NCBI GenBank assembly: GCA_949752795.1
Contig: OX457070.1
Location: 28,420,588 to 28,484,587, forward strand
Direction of reading: 5' to 3'
Source: Hyperoodon ampullatus
Lineage: Eukaryota > Chordata > Mammalia > Artiodactyla > Ziphiidae
DNA: 64,000 nt
A program made the position numbers and the translations under genes. This document shows positions 1 to 34,300 of the stretch, piece by piece (the first letter of the stretch is position 1; every line of letters starts with the position of its first letter). The notes under the pieces were generated by a model, which was given only the letters and a program-made list of their open reading frames with translations, did not search any database and was not told the DNA's origin.

Positions 1-617
1 AAACAACCCTATGTCCTGTGGACACCCAAAAGCTTTCCCTAAAATGGCTGTAAATTGTCTTGGGGATGGGAATTTTATTCTCAAGACCTCCTTTGGTGTC
101 AGCTCTTGATCCAAGAATTCTGGCCTGGTTCCATAACACATTGACCCAGAAATGGAACTCAGCCTTTTGCTGAACTTTCTGTCTTCCCAACCTGCCCCAC
201 CTCTTAGGAAGCATTCATGACTTCATCGTAGGTGGGGCAGAGGAGACAGGAAGGGATGGCATTACAGAAGAGCAGGCAGCTGTCAAAGGAACATCAGGTA
301 TCCTGGTTTTCAGGATGCTCTTCACCCATTTCTTGACTGGGGGGCCTTTCCTCAGCCTTTGCACACTGCCCCCGCTGTTCCTCAGGCCATCTCCCCAGCA
401 ACTCCCCTCCCCATCTGGAGCAAACCAAATTCCTTCCTAGCATCTCTTAGGCAGAGCTGTTTAGAATCAGACACATCTTCTGTGGCCTTGAGATTGTCCT
501 TTCTATGGCCCATGAGCTCACATTCCACCCAAGAAATTTATCAAGATATTTTTTAACAAAGATAAATATCTCCCTAAGAAGAATTCTGTTGTCACCTGTT
601 AAGACACTAATGTAGCC
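1..617. other. Intergenic sequence downstream of ATP6V1B1
   Basis: No exon, RNA gene or well-preserved repeat is recognisable. In human the next gene in this direction is ANKRD53; nothing resembling it is reached here. A minus-strand AATAAA is present at 74-79. Confidence 0.6.
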
Positions 618-986
618 TTTTTTTTTTTTTTTTTTTTTTTAGGTGGAGAGAATAGTTTAATGAAGCTCATGTACCCCCGCAGCTCCAACAATTATCAGTG
701 TTTTGCCAATCTTGTATTTACATGAGATAAATTCTTGGGAGAGGGCGGTGGTACTTTTAAAATACAAATGCTCCTATCAGAACAAGACAGAGAATATAGG
801 CTTAACCACCCTCTGTTTCCCATGTTGGGGAATCCAGGGAGAGGACTGGAGCGTAGGAGCCCCCCATAACCTGTGGGGGACTGAGGGTGGGCACGGAGCA
901 ATGGGTTAAGGTGTGAGGACCAAGACGATGGGGCGGGGTGTGTAGATCGGGCGCCCGGCGAGGGCGGGGCCAGGCTTCCCGCGGGG
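618..986 (-). other. ATP6V1B1: ATP6V1B1 3' UTR (inferred) ending in a LINE-1 3' end
   Basis: The sequence after the stop codon contains no further exon signal. On the minus strand it runs into a fragment matching the conserved 3' terminus of mammalian LINE-1 (GATAATTGTTGGAGCTG, then GGGGGTACATGAGCTTC), which ends in ATTAAA followed 21 nt later by 23 adenines (plus-strand T-run 618-640). A 3' UTR of about 345 nt would be a plausible length. The cleavage site is inferred, not observed. Confidence 0.55.
656..661 (-). terminator. ATP6V1B1: Candidate ATP6V1B1 polyadenylation signal ATTAAA
   Basis: ATTAAA on the minus strand is the first good poly(A) hexamer after the stop codon and lies at a normal distance from the A-rich tract at 618-640. 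A canonical AATAAA also occurs farther on at 74-79 (minus) and could serve as a distal site. Confidence 0.5.
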
Positions 987-22994
<22,008 letters not shown>

Positions 22995-23140
22995 GGTGAG
23001 GTGGAGGGCTGGGAGCTGAGTGCCTGAGCCTCCAATACTTCTGGCCCAGCTGGAGCTGGAGAGAGCCGGCCGGCCTCGGCCTGCGGCCACCCCTCCCTTC
23101 CACCCTCCTCTCCTCCCCCGGGGTTGACTGTAAACACGGA
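22995..23140 (-). promoter_or_regulatory. ATP6V1B1: ATP6V1B1 5' UTR and proximal promoter region
   Basis: The 145 bp upstream of the start codon are GC-rich, lack a TATA box, contain an E-box (CAGCTG) and end at a forkhead motif. The transcription start cannot be placed from sequence alone. Confidence 0.5.
23129..23136 (-). promoter_or_regulatory. ATP6V1B1: Forkhead (FOX) motif in the ATP6V1B1 promoter
   Basis: The minus strand reads TGTTTACA about 135 bp upstream of the ATP6V1B1 start codon, a perfect forkhead core. FOXI1 is the known activator of intercalated-cell and inner-ear V-ATPase subunit genes, including ATP6V1B1. Assigning this copy to FOXI1 is inference. No TATA box is visible nearby. 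Confidence 0.5.
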
Positions 23141-25050
23141 AACCTGGCGCTTTGGCTCTGAGCTCTTCCAGATCTGGGAGGTGCCCTAGGCCACCTGGGA
23201 GTGGGAGGCTAGGGGAGGGGCAGAGGGGTAGGACAGGCTTCCCCCACCTCTGTCTGTTCCTCCATTCCCGCCCGGCCCTGCAGCCGGTGTGAAGTCAGCC
23301 CTTCCCCCGGAACCTCGGGTGCTCCGACAGCCCCATGCCCCTCACATCTCCTCCTGGGCCCCCTCCCACACCCAGCTTCCGGCAGGCTGCCATCTCCTCC
23401 GGTCTTCTCACTGTCCTCCCAGCCTGCCCCCACCCTGCCCTCCTTGCCCTGACCACATCTGGGTACGTCTTCCCCCACAAAATTCCATCATCATCTTTTT
23501 TCGCACATCTATAGAAGATCATTCTTGGGCCAGCTTCAGTGCCACCTCCTACAGGAAGCCTTCCCTGGATCCTCCGGCACCCTGGATTCACCACACATCT
23601 GATCTCTTTCCTATGTCCTGCGTTTTGGGGAGTTCTCTCATTGCCACCACTTGGCTGTGAGCCCCCACAAGCTCAGCCTGTGTTGTTCCATCAGACTTGG
23701 GTCTCCTTAAGCCTTTCTGTCTCATAATATTGAGGGCTCCCTGAGAACCAGGGCACGTCTCTCTCCATCGATCGCAGGACCCTGTCTCACCTCATATTCC
23801 ACCTCCAGGGTCCCAGACAGCAGGTCTGCCCTGACATTTTCAACCCAAGGTACAAAGTACAAATGGAGGACTCCTCTTCATGCCTGGTGGCTAAAGAAGT
23901 TGTTCCCTGGGCCGTGGAGCATGCACAGGTCCGTTGGGCAAGGCATCGTGGGCACCGGTGTTTGGCTGCTCGGGTGACCTGCGTGTCTCCTTGCAGACTC
24001 AGGATCTCCCAGCCTCTCTAAGGACCTCCCCAAACTACACTGCCCCACCGAGGGAAAGGGGAAGCACAGCTCTCTAGGGCTCCCTGTCTCCCAGCACCCC
24101 CTTCTGGGTGACTCAGGGCAGCCAACTTGAAACCAAATACGCTTCCCAGAGCAGACTGGAGCTGACGGTGCTTGCCTTTTCTTCCTTCAGAGTCAAAATC
24201 TCACCCTGCGTCCTCCGACCTGAGAACCCATTTCAGGGTTCTCCCTCTCCCACTTCAGGTTCAACCCCCTCACGATTCCTAGTCTTTCAAAGAACTCTCT
24301 TGGGCTGGGGTGGGGGATGGGTGTGACTTTGAAGGGAGCACGAGGGAGATCTCTGTGGTGATTAACAGTTCTGTATCTTGTTTGTGGTGGTGGTTCCACG
24401 AATCTTACACAGGTGATAAAGTGACATGGAACTACACACACACACACAGAGCACCAATGCCAATTTCCCAGTTGTGATACTATACTGTAATTATGGAAGA
24501 TGCGACCATTGGGGGGAACTGGGTGAAGGATACTCAGATTTCTCTGGACTATCTTTGCAACTCCCTGTAAGTCTACAGTTATTGCAAAATAAAAAGTTAA
24601 ATAAAAGTGTCTTCTTTAAGCAAGAAAAAATTTTAAAAAGTGCTTCAAATTGGGGTGTTTGTAATGGGTGGGTCCTCTAAAGCATTGTGCGGTCACGCCT
24701 GGGTTTACCTGTGATGCCCTCTCTCCAGCTCTCTGGATCCTGGTCTCACCTTTCATCAGTCACCCTCTCCAAGGCCTTGACATCCCCCCTCTCGAGAGTA
24801 CACATTTGAAAGAGAAGCTTGCAGAGGGCAAAGCTTACCAACGAAAGCATCGTTGGTGGTACCATGGGACTGGTAACCCCCCGGGTGGGAGCTGTAACTG
24901 GCAGCGGGAGTCAGGTGGGTACCCCGATCCCCCCCAGTCGCGAACGTGGCCCCAGCTTCCGCCTCTCCCATCAGAGGTTCCCCTGAAGCCCATTTTCCTT
25001 CCCAGTGAGGAGCAGGAGAGGGGACTGAGGGGCAGTGGCAGTGCTGTGGG
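23140..25050. other. Intergenic interval between VAX2 and ATP6V1B1
   Basis: This roughly 1.9-kb stretch holds GC-rich unique sequence and a LINE-1 3' end (24355-24605). I see no exon in it. It separates the VAX2 poly(A) signal from the ATP6V1B1 promoter. Confidence 0.6.
24355..24605 (+). repeat. Old LINE-1 3' UTR fragment
   Basis: The sequence carries the recognisable order of a mammalian LINE-1 3' end: TTCTGTATCTTG, a GGTGGTGGTT run, GATAAAGTGACATGGAACTA, a CA stretch, and CAGTTATTGCAAAATAAAAA at the end. It is diverged and 5'-truncated. Confidence 0.75.
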
Positions 25051-25059
25051 GACTCCGTT

Positions 25060-25257
25060 TCCCTCCTCGTCATTGTTTTATTTCAGTTCGAGGCACACGC
25101 ACACACACAAGCTGCGGTACCAACGTCATCCACTGGAGAGTCTCTGAGCTGCAGGGTGGGCGGGGCAAGGTGTGTGGCTGCCCCTTCTCGTCTCTGGGCC
25201 CAGGAGGCCCGGGTGGTGCTGTGCTTGGGGACTCAGTGTCACACGGGGGGTGGAGAC
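25060..25257 (-). other. VAX2: VAX2 3' UTR (inferred)
   Basis: About 200 nt separate the stop codon from the first AATAAA on the minus strand. A CA repeat (CACACACACACA) sits in the middle in plus-strand terms. The short UTR agrees with the compact VAX2 mRNA known in mammals, but the cleavage site itself is inferred. Confidence 0.6.
25077..25082 (-). terminator. VAX2: VAX2 polyadenylation signal AATAAA
   Basis: A canonical AATAAA lies on the minus strand about 175 nt after the stop codon and is the first one met. It is the likely 3' end signal of VAX2, about 2.1 kb before the ATP6V1B1 start codon. Confidence 0.65.
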
Positions 25258-25695
25258 TTAAGCGCTGGTCTTCTTGCCGCCGCCGGGGCTGCCTACCCTC
25301 CCGTCCAGCCGGCTGTAGGGCTCGAAGGCCGAGGAGCCCAGTTCGTAGCCGGCAGGCAGGTCCAGGAGCGGGGCGGTGCAGAAGCAGAGGGCTGGCGGAG
25401 GGGGCGGCAGCGGGGGCGACGCTGAGGCTGCGGTCAGCGGGGTGAGGTGCCGGGACGAGTTCCTGGGGTCACCCAAGGAGGTGCCCCTGTGGCTGGCAGG
25501 CAGGCGCGGCGGGCCGGGGGTCAGCGTCAGGAGGCTGGGGGCGCTGGGCGGGGACAGCAGCCGGCCCTGCTCCAGCAGCCGCAGGATGTCGGGGGCGGTG
25601 AAGGCCTTGGAGGCCGAGGAGGACGCCCGCTTCTCCAGGTCTCTGCTCTGGTCTTTCTTCTGCTTGGTGCGGCGGTTCTGGAACCAGACCTTCAC
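25258..25695 (-). CDS. VAX2: VAX2 coding exon 3 (residues 143-287), recognition helix and C-terminus
   Basis: The 438-nt exon starts [16 protein letters not shown], the DNA-recognition helix, and ends at TAA 25260-25258. The acceptor is the less usual AAG after a pyrimidine-rich tract. The C-terminal [17 protein letters not shown] block is conserved, and the last 15 residues differ from human. Confidence 0.96.
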   Translation of the reverse strand: MKVWFQNRRTKQKKDQSRDLEKRASSSASKAFTAPDILRLLEQGRLLSPPSAPSLLTLTPGPPRLPASHRGTSLGDPRNSSRHLTPLTAASASPPLPPPPPALCFCTAPLLDLPAGYELGSSAFEPYSRLDGRVGSPGGGKKTSA

Positions 25696-28600
25696 CTTGG
25701 GGTGGAGCAAGGAGAGGGGTGTCAGCGAGGGAGAGGGGACAGGCGGAGCAAAGTGGCGGCGGGGGTGGGGGGGTGGGGCGAGCAAAGGAAGGGGCAGGGG
25801 AGTGGGGAGGGGGGGGGCAGGGGTGCGGTGAGAGGGGAAAGAAGCGCAATCGGACTGTCATTAAGATCTTCCCACAATCGGGCTGACTGGGGGAACCGAT
25901 AAGAGACACTGGCCCCCCAAATCATGGGCACCCACCCCTCCACTGCTACGCTGACCCTAGGATGGAGGGGTGGATTGGCAGCTGGAGGGTGGAGGTGGGA
26001 GGGCACAGATGAGCTCCCCTCTTGGCCCGCACTCCTTCCACTCTTAGCCACCCCCCTCCTCCTGTCTCGGCCCCCATGCTGCCTCTGAAGGCAGCTCCCT
26101 AGCCCATCTGGCCATCCCCCTGTTTGAAACTCTCAGCAGTTCCCTCCCACCCCATCACCTATAAGGGCTTCTCAACGTGATACCAAGTGTAAGAAGATGT
26201 GTCAGGATGGTGAGGGACACTTCCAACGGCCACACACCCAAAGCTGGGGACATCCTAAATGGAGCCACCAACCAAAGGGCAGAGACCTTTTTCAAGGCCT
26301 TTTGAGAGGAGGAGAACTTGCCCTCTGCCAACACCCGGCACCCAGCACTCCAACCCCATACTAGTCTGTAGAAGGAAAGGAAGGCTGGGGGTCAGGGAGG
26401 AGCTCAGTGGTCAGTTCTGCGGGCCCCCTGACAGTGATGGGATTTTCTCCCTTCTCTGGGTGCTCCCCCCAGGAGGCAGGTTTTGGGTCCTGAATCACTT
26501 GCAGGGCCTGGAAATGCCTGAGAGAAGGAGAGACGGACAGTTGCTCCTCAGCTGGAAAACCTGTCAATCACTGCAGCACCCAGACCCGTGTCCCCAGGAG
26601 CACAGAGGCTGGAAGCTGGCTGGGTAGTCTGTGCCAGCAGGACCAGGAGGGACCACGGAGTGGAGGGCCCAGAAAGAAAAGCATGGGGAGACCCGCTGTT
26701 TCCCTCCAACCTTGGAGGACATAAGGGAAGCTGTAACTCATGTGGCCCCGGGTGAAGGAGAGGTGGAGAGGAGGAGGCTGGCCTGGGCAGGATGGGCGCA
26801 GAGCTAAGGCTGCCCGGGGCCATGCCTAACATGCCACCTGTGGGAGCAACTGCCCCTCTAGCAAAGACCTCCAACCATGAGGCTCCTCAGGCCAGAAGGT
26901 GCCACTCTCCTTGCCCTCCTACCCTGGGGGAGGTTGCTGGTGGGCGAGGGTGAGCAGGTGACTCAGACAGAGCACACTCCCTTCTAGCGGCTGTGGTGGG
27001 AGGGGCTCTTCCCCTGCAGGTCCCTCCAGCAGTGAGTCAGGCCTCTTCTGAGTGGGCGAAGGGGAAGGGAAGAAAAGATTTGAAACAGATGTGAGTTGGG
27101 TGTTTTAAACGGGATTGGACTGAGTTTCAGTAAATGAAAGTGACCAGGGAGTTACGGGATCTACTTGAGGTTGATTGCTGCCTTCACTCACTCACTCATC
27201 ATTCAGCAGGTAGGTACTGAGTGCCCACTCTGTGCCAGACGCTGTTCTAGACGGGCGGAATCAGCAGTGCACAAAGCAGAGCAAATCCTCGCCGTGTGGA
27301 GTGGACACACGGGAGAGGGGGAGGTAGAAGATAAACAACCAATGAAACCAAACAGGCGTGGCTGTCGGGTGGCAATAAGTGCTTTGAGCAGTGTCTCTCA
27401 AATTATTCGTGGTGACGAACCACTTTTTTTTTTTTTTTTTGCGGTACGCGGGCCTCTCACTGTTGTGGCCTCTCCCACCACAGAGCACAGGCTCCGGACG
27501 CGCAGGCTCAGCGGCCATGGCTCACGGGCCCAGCCACTCCGCGGCATGTGGGATCCTCCCGGACCGGGGCACGAACCCGTGTCCCCTGCGTCGGCAGGCG
27601 GACTCTCAACCACTGCGCCACCAGGGAAGCCCGGAAGTGCGGAGTCTTAATCACTGGGCCACCAGGGAAGTCCTGAAAGTCATCTTTTTATAAAGATTAG
27701 AAGAGCTAATGAATGTGCCTGCTTTACATTTTGAACATGTTATTTAATTTCTGTGTGCCTCAGTTTCCTTCTCTTTAACGTAAAAATAATAAAGAGCCAT
27801 TCTGCTGCACTGAGAAAATACACCTGGTCTTTGTACCTTGTTCTTGGCCGAGAGCTTTTTGTCATCCATAGCCAGTTCCTTCTGAGCACACCTGAGTTTA
27901 TGCTAATGAGGTGACTCAGGGTGGACCCCTAGTTTCAGAATGGGGGTTGGTCGCAGAAAGACCAGACCTGTGACTAGAGGGTTGGAACTTTCAGCCCCAC
28001 CCTTCCAGGGAGCGGAGGGGGCTGGAGACTGGGTTATAAAGTCTCTTGAACAATGAGGATCGCTCCATGAACTCTCCCCACTGTACCTGGCTCTATGCAT
28101 CTCTTCCATCTGCCTATTTCTGAGTTGTATTCTTTATAATAAATCCGTAAAAGTAAATACAGTGAAAAGTGTTTTCCTGAGTTCTGTGAGTCATTCTAGG
28201 AAATTATCAAGCCTAAGGAGGGGGATGTGGGAACCCCCCTATTTATAGCTGGTCAGAAGTATGGGTGGCCCTGGGACTTGCTACTGGCATCTGATGTGGG
28301 ACTGTCCCATGAGGCTGAGCCCTTAACCTGTAGTGTCTGTGTTAACTCCAGGAGTTAGGGTCAGAACTGAATGGAGTTGCATTGCTGGAAACCCAGCTGG
28401 TATTGGAGAATTGGTTGCTGTTGGTGTGGGAAAACACCACATATTTAATGTGGGAAGTGGTGTCAGAAGAAAAACTGCACACACATCCCACGAGGCTGTG
28501 GTGAAGACTAAACCAGTTAGAACACATCTAGCACTTAGAACAGTGCTTGGTGCACGGAAGTTCTCAGTAAGTGTTAGTTACACTGTAAATTATCTGCAAA

Positions 28601-31324
28601 ACCCCAGGAATGGGGAAAGAATAAGGAGGGTGGTAAGCAATAATCAGTTAGTCGAGGATTCACTGAGGGCCCAGCTGTGTGCTGGGCTCCCCAGGGAGGC
28701 CTGAAGAGCAGATGTGGCTTTCAGATACATTCTTGCTTTTGGGAAGTGCATACTGGTTGGTGCCCACCACATCACACACACACACACACACACACGCGCG
28801 CACATGCACAAACACATACCACACTTTACAGGTCGAGCCATGTGGAATAGGTCTTGCAGCAAAGTCAAGAAGCCTTAGGAAAGGCTTCCTGGGGGAGAAG
28901 GGGCTTGGCCTTGACCTTCAAGGGCAGATAAATGTAGCCTGTACTGCAGGCAGGGCAGGGGAAGGATGAGCACTGAGAAGGAGCTTCTGGCCTGGGCATC
29001 TGAGGTGTCCTTGGAAAGAAAGTTTCAGGGGAGAGTTTGGGGGTAAAGCTAGGCAAGACAGAGGGAAATTAGGGCAAAGAGGAGGGGTGACTCTGTGCCT
29101 AGACCTCAGGGTCTGAGGGGGGTCTCCCTGACTCCCCACCCGGAGCTCTGGCCCCGCCTGGCCACTGCAGGCCCCCTGAACACAGCCTGGTTTCCAGCCC
29201 CAGTGACTCAGCTGGACGGAGGGCCCAGCTACCCCAGGCCATCTGCCGGGTTGTTTGGGGCTCTACAGGGGTGGCTGGAGGGAAACAGTGCAGGCGGAGA
29301 TGCCCCGGCCTGCAGGACAGCAGCTGCTCCCAGCTGCCCATGATCCTGACCTCACTGCTGCGGGACGGCGGTACCAAGGCCGGGGCCAGGGCGGCAGCGG
29401 GCGGTGCTTGGAGAGCCTCACAGATCCTCTGGCAGCTTTCCCCGGACTGTCTGCTTCCTTCTCCTCGCCTTCCTCTCCTCTTCCCTTCATGTGTCCTGGT
29501 TTGGCCCTTTCCATACATGTATTGACAGACCTCCCTTGGCTGTTTACCTGTAGCTGGACTTAGAGTGTCTAAGTCTTTTTTGACAAGCTCCAGGGTGGTT
29601 ACCCAGTTTACAGGCAGCATAAAGAGGCCGGACTGCTTGTCTAAATCCTACTTCTGGAACTTAGTTGTTCTATGACCTTGGGCAGAACCTCTCCTGATCT
29701 GTAAAATGGGATAATATTGGTAGCTACATCATAGGGTTGTTGGGATGGATTAGTAAACTAACAACTAACTTAGAACAGTGCCTGAGCACAGTAAGTACTG
29801 GGGAAGTATTTTGGGGTTGGCCAAACATTTCGTTCAGGTTTTTCCCTAAGATGTTATGGAAAAACCCGAACGAACTTATTGGCCAGCCCAATATTATTAG
29901 TAGTACTATTACTATTTTTATTATTTAGCTCTGTTACCAGCTTGAAATACCTCCATTCACACAGAGTAGGTGCTCAGTGCTATGTGCTAAGCCCTTCCTG
30001 GGTGAAGGGGGCATTCAGACCCCTTCTCTCAGAGGCACACTGGGATGAAGGGAGGATGGGAAAAGGCCCAGAATGGGGAAATGAGAGGTCCCCAGGCCAA
30101 TTTCTTTTTGTGTGTGTGTGGTACGCGGGCCTCTCAGTGTTGTGGCCTCTCCCGTTGCGGAGCACAGGCTCCGGACGCGCAGGCTCAGCGGCCATGGCTC
30201 ACGGGCCCAGCCGCTCCGCGGCATGTGAGATCTTCCCGGACCGGGGCACGAACCTGTGTCCCCTGCAGCGGCAGGCAGACTCTCAACCACTGCGCCACCA
30301 GGGAAGCACCCCAGCCCAATTTTGTAATGGCTCATCTCGCTGCTGAATCTTTGCTCCCAGCAAGCCCACCTCTCACCATGCCTTCCTGCAGGCTCCATCC
30401 TGCACCAACAAACACCCCCCTGCAAATTGAATGACCCTTCCTCCTATTCCCATACTCCACTGGAAGTAGCACCTGATACATCCAGAAGCCACCCCCACCC
30501 CGACTCCCTCACCCACACCCTGTTGGCATATACCAACTTTCTCTTGTCAGCACTATATTTATTTGTTCTGGTTTATCTGTAACTTTAAGCCCTTCCCTAG
30601 TACATGTCTGAACTCCAAAGCTGGGTCTCCGAGCAGCAGCCCACAGGCCTCATACCCCAAGGACTTCCTGGGCTGCCAGGGCAGGGATGGAGTGGCCTGG
30701 CCCTGCCCTTTTACCTGGGTCTCCGAGAGGTTCAGCTGACGGGCCAGCTCAGTGCGCTCACGGCCCACCACATACTGGCAGCGCTGGAACTCCATCTCCA
30801 GGTGGTACAGCTGCTCAGCTGTGAAGGATGTGCGGCTCCGCTTGGGCCGGTCCAGGTCCAGGCCCTTGGGCAGGACAATTTCCCGGATGGTTCCTTTGGC
30901 ATCTGCAGGGGTCATGAAAAGAGGCAAGTTAGTTCACTAGTTAAGGATTTAAGCCACCAATGAGCATCTTAATGAGAGGCAGCATGATCTGATGGGGAGC
31001 TCCTCATGTCTGGGCCTGGCTGTGTGACCTCTGACAAGTTGTTTACCCTCTCTGGGCCTTACCTCCTTAATCACCCAATGCAGTATGTTGTATCTAATGT
31101 ATGTATGTGAATGGGCCTCAGCACAAATGTCAGGTCTATCATCATAGCCTGGTCAGAAAGGACTCAGCCTGACCCAGTCAGGATTGTCTTCCCTTAGCAG
31201 AATAAGAAACAAATGGAAAGAGAAATACCAAGTCCTCAAGTGCAGAGGAAAAGATGGGTTAGAATTAGATATGATCAATCAGGTAAGACTTACTGTTGGA
31301 AATATCCAGAGCCAGGTCTTAAGC

Positions 31325-31358
<34 letters not shown>

Positions 31359-34300
31359 TAGGGTGTATGGGTGCAGTCTCTATCCACAGACCCTCCTGGG
31401 GTCCATGAAGAGGCTTGCTGGTGTGGGGTGGAGCTGGGATCCCCAGGAGGAGCCCGAGGACCATTGTCACTGCATCAAACTTCTGGGGTGCCTTTGAGAG
31501 GGAGAACTTCTGCCACTCCTTATGTGCCTAGTCCTGTTCAGCAGGGCCACCCTCCTGGGCCCTGGTCTGATGCCCTCCATGCATGGGGTTTCTAATATTT
31601 TGGAGCCTACTTAGGAAAGGTTGAAAAATCTGTAGCCCACATTCACCAGATAGTCCCACTGAAAGAACTCAGCAAAAGCAAAATTTCTTGGGGTGGGGGT
31701 TTTTATATATATACACACACATCAGCTTTCAGTATAGGGGCAAAGATGATCCACGTTTGAACCACATACACTGATGGCTTGAAATCTAGTTATTAGAAAA
31801 GTTTTATGTCAAAAATTAAAGTGTGGAAATATGCAGCATCATATTCTGTAGGATTTACCAAACCTCTCCCAACACGTGCTGTGAATAATGATAAAGTTAA
31901 ACTAAGAGTAATTTGCTGTTACATAGGAAGGTTAGTGTCACTGGGAAACTTACCAACTCAAGGCAGCACTTGTTACCAAGCACAGGTAACAAAGCAAACC
32001 TCCAAGCTTGCAGGAACTCCGCCCATCTCCAGGGGGCATGCACAGTGGAAGTTTGCAATGCGGTCAGAAGCGTTAGTGGCCGTGGCTGCTCATAATAATA
32101 GCTGACATCTCTGCAATGCTTGCTCTGGGCCAGGCACCGTTTTAAGTACTTAAACTTTCCCCATGTCTCAGTGAAGTTGGAACTGTTATTATCCTCATTT
32201 TACAGATGGGGAAATGGAGGCACAAATTTTAAGTCACTTACCCAAGTTCATACTGACAGTGTTTAATAAGGTCTAGAAACACCCTCATTTTACTTGACGA
32301 ATACCCTCTTTTAGTAATCCTTAGTGATTCAATTGATAGGTTATAGTGAAGAAAACTGGTCATGGGTAGAAAATGGAATCTTCTGAACGGGTTCATCATT
32401 GCCCTGGAAGATGTAGGAAAGGAATTGCATTTGGGATGTGCTGCTTGTTAAGAGGCTCCTTCTGAGCCACCGGACTGTAAAGAATACTTTTAGAATCCCT
32501 ACTCTAGAGGGTGAACCTGAGACCTCTCCCTCCAAGTCCCTCAGTGTATTTTTTTTTTTTGCGGTATGTGGGCCTCTCACTGTTGTGGCCTCTCCCGTTG
32601 CGGAGCACAGGCTCCGGACGCGCAGGCCCAACGGCCATGGCTCACGGGCCCAGCCGCTCCGCGGCACGTGGGATTTTCCCAGACCGGGGCACGAACCCGT
32701 GTCCCCTGCATCGGCAGGCGGACTCTCAACCACTGCGCCACCAGGGAAGCCCCCTCAGTGTATTTTATGAGACAGGTTCTTCCTGCCTCCTGCTAGGGCC
32801 AGTTAATGTTCACTCCTCCAGGGTGCACTTCAGCTCTTCATGGGCTCCTAGCTCGAAGGTCCTGCCCCCGATCTCAGAGGTTCGAGCACCTTCGTGTTCT
32901 CAGTCAACCCTCAGGGAGGTGAGCCTGGGTGGGGGACAGAGTCATGGCCCAGAGGCTGCCTTCCCCCAGCACTGGGCTAGTCTTGCCAGGGCGCTGGGCA
33001 GAGCACAGCACACGGAAGGGCGCCCCGCTCTTGGAGGCTTGGTAGAACCATAGGCCTTTGGGGACAACTCAAGCTTCCCCCCACCCCGATACTTTCTACA
33101 TTTTAAAATAGTGGCGTAGGGCTTCCCTGGTGGCTCAGTGGTTGGGAGTCCGCATGCCGATGCAGGGGACACGGGTTCGTGTCCCGGTCCGGGAAGATCC
33201 CACATGCCGCGGAGCGGCTGGGCCCATGAGCCATGGCCGCTGAGCCTGCGCGTCCGGAGCCTGTGCTCCGCAACGGGAGAGGCCAAAACAGTGAGAGGCC
33301 TGCATACCACACACACACAAAAAAAATAGTGGCGTAATATTTGTGATCTCATTGTGACTGGGTCCCCTTTGCACATGTTCTACTGTCTACAACTGTGAAA
33401 CCAGTCTCAGAACTTTCCTTACAACACTCAAGTGAGCCCAGCTCCAAAGGCACTGATTTGATTAAAAGTGTCTTGGGGGGCTGTGAACAGGAGACAGGGT
33501 GAGGGGTGTCATACGTGGTGCTGGAAGCTTCATATCCTCTTCTGGGTAAGCCTCCTGGAGCCCACCTGAAGCTCTGAGCCTGTGCTCCTGACCACTGAGG
33601 TCAAATCATATAAGCCCCCCACCACTCTCCTCTTTGTAGAGGAGCGAAGAGGAGCATTCCTGCCTCGGGGAGCAGCCAAGGGCAGCCCTCCTCCTCAGGG
33701 CCAGGAGAGGCAGGAGCATGGAACAAAGGCACCTCAGACTGGTCCCCAGATATCCAAACAGGCCCTACAAATCAGCACATGAAAGGATGTTCAACATCAC
33801 TAGCCATTGGGGAAAACAAATGAAAACCAGGAGAAATACGTATCAGAGTAGCAAAAATTAAAAGACTGAGGGGATTTCCTGGTGGCCCAGTGGTTAAGAA
33901 TCTGCCTGCCAATGCAGGGGACAGGGGTTCGAGTACTGGTCTGGGAAGATCCCACATGCCACGGAGCAACTAAGCCTGTGCACCACAACCACTGAAGCCC
34001 GTGTGCCACAACTACTGAAGCCCACGCGCCTAGAGCCCGTGCTCTGCAACAACAGAAGCCACTGCAATGAGAAGTCCACACACCGCAGCGAAGAGTAGCC
34101 CCCGCTCGCCGCAATGGGAGAAAGCCTGCATGCAGCAACGAAGACCCAACACAGCCAAAAAAAAAAAAAAGTCAAGTTTTATGTTACGTGAATTGCATCT
34201 CAATTAAAAAAAAAAAAGGGTGCCAAAAGGCTGGTGAGGATGCCAAGAAACTAGATCTCTCATTCATTGCTGGCGGGAATGTAAAAGGGTGCAGCCACTC

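Noticed and set aside
27165..27650. Open frames repeating a [23 protein letters not shown] peptide here and near 13.0, 30.2, 32.6, 33.2, 34.4, 39.9 and 42.8 kb
   Set aside because: These are translations of CHR-2 SINEs in both strands, not a protein family. Their similarity is the repeat itself.
27850..28490. Possible endogenous retroviral gene
   Set aside because: Only an LTR-like non-coding repeat is seen. No gag, pol or env-like coding sequence is present in the window.
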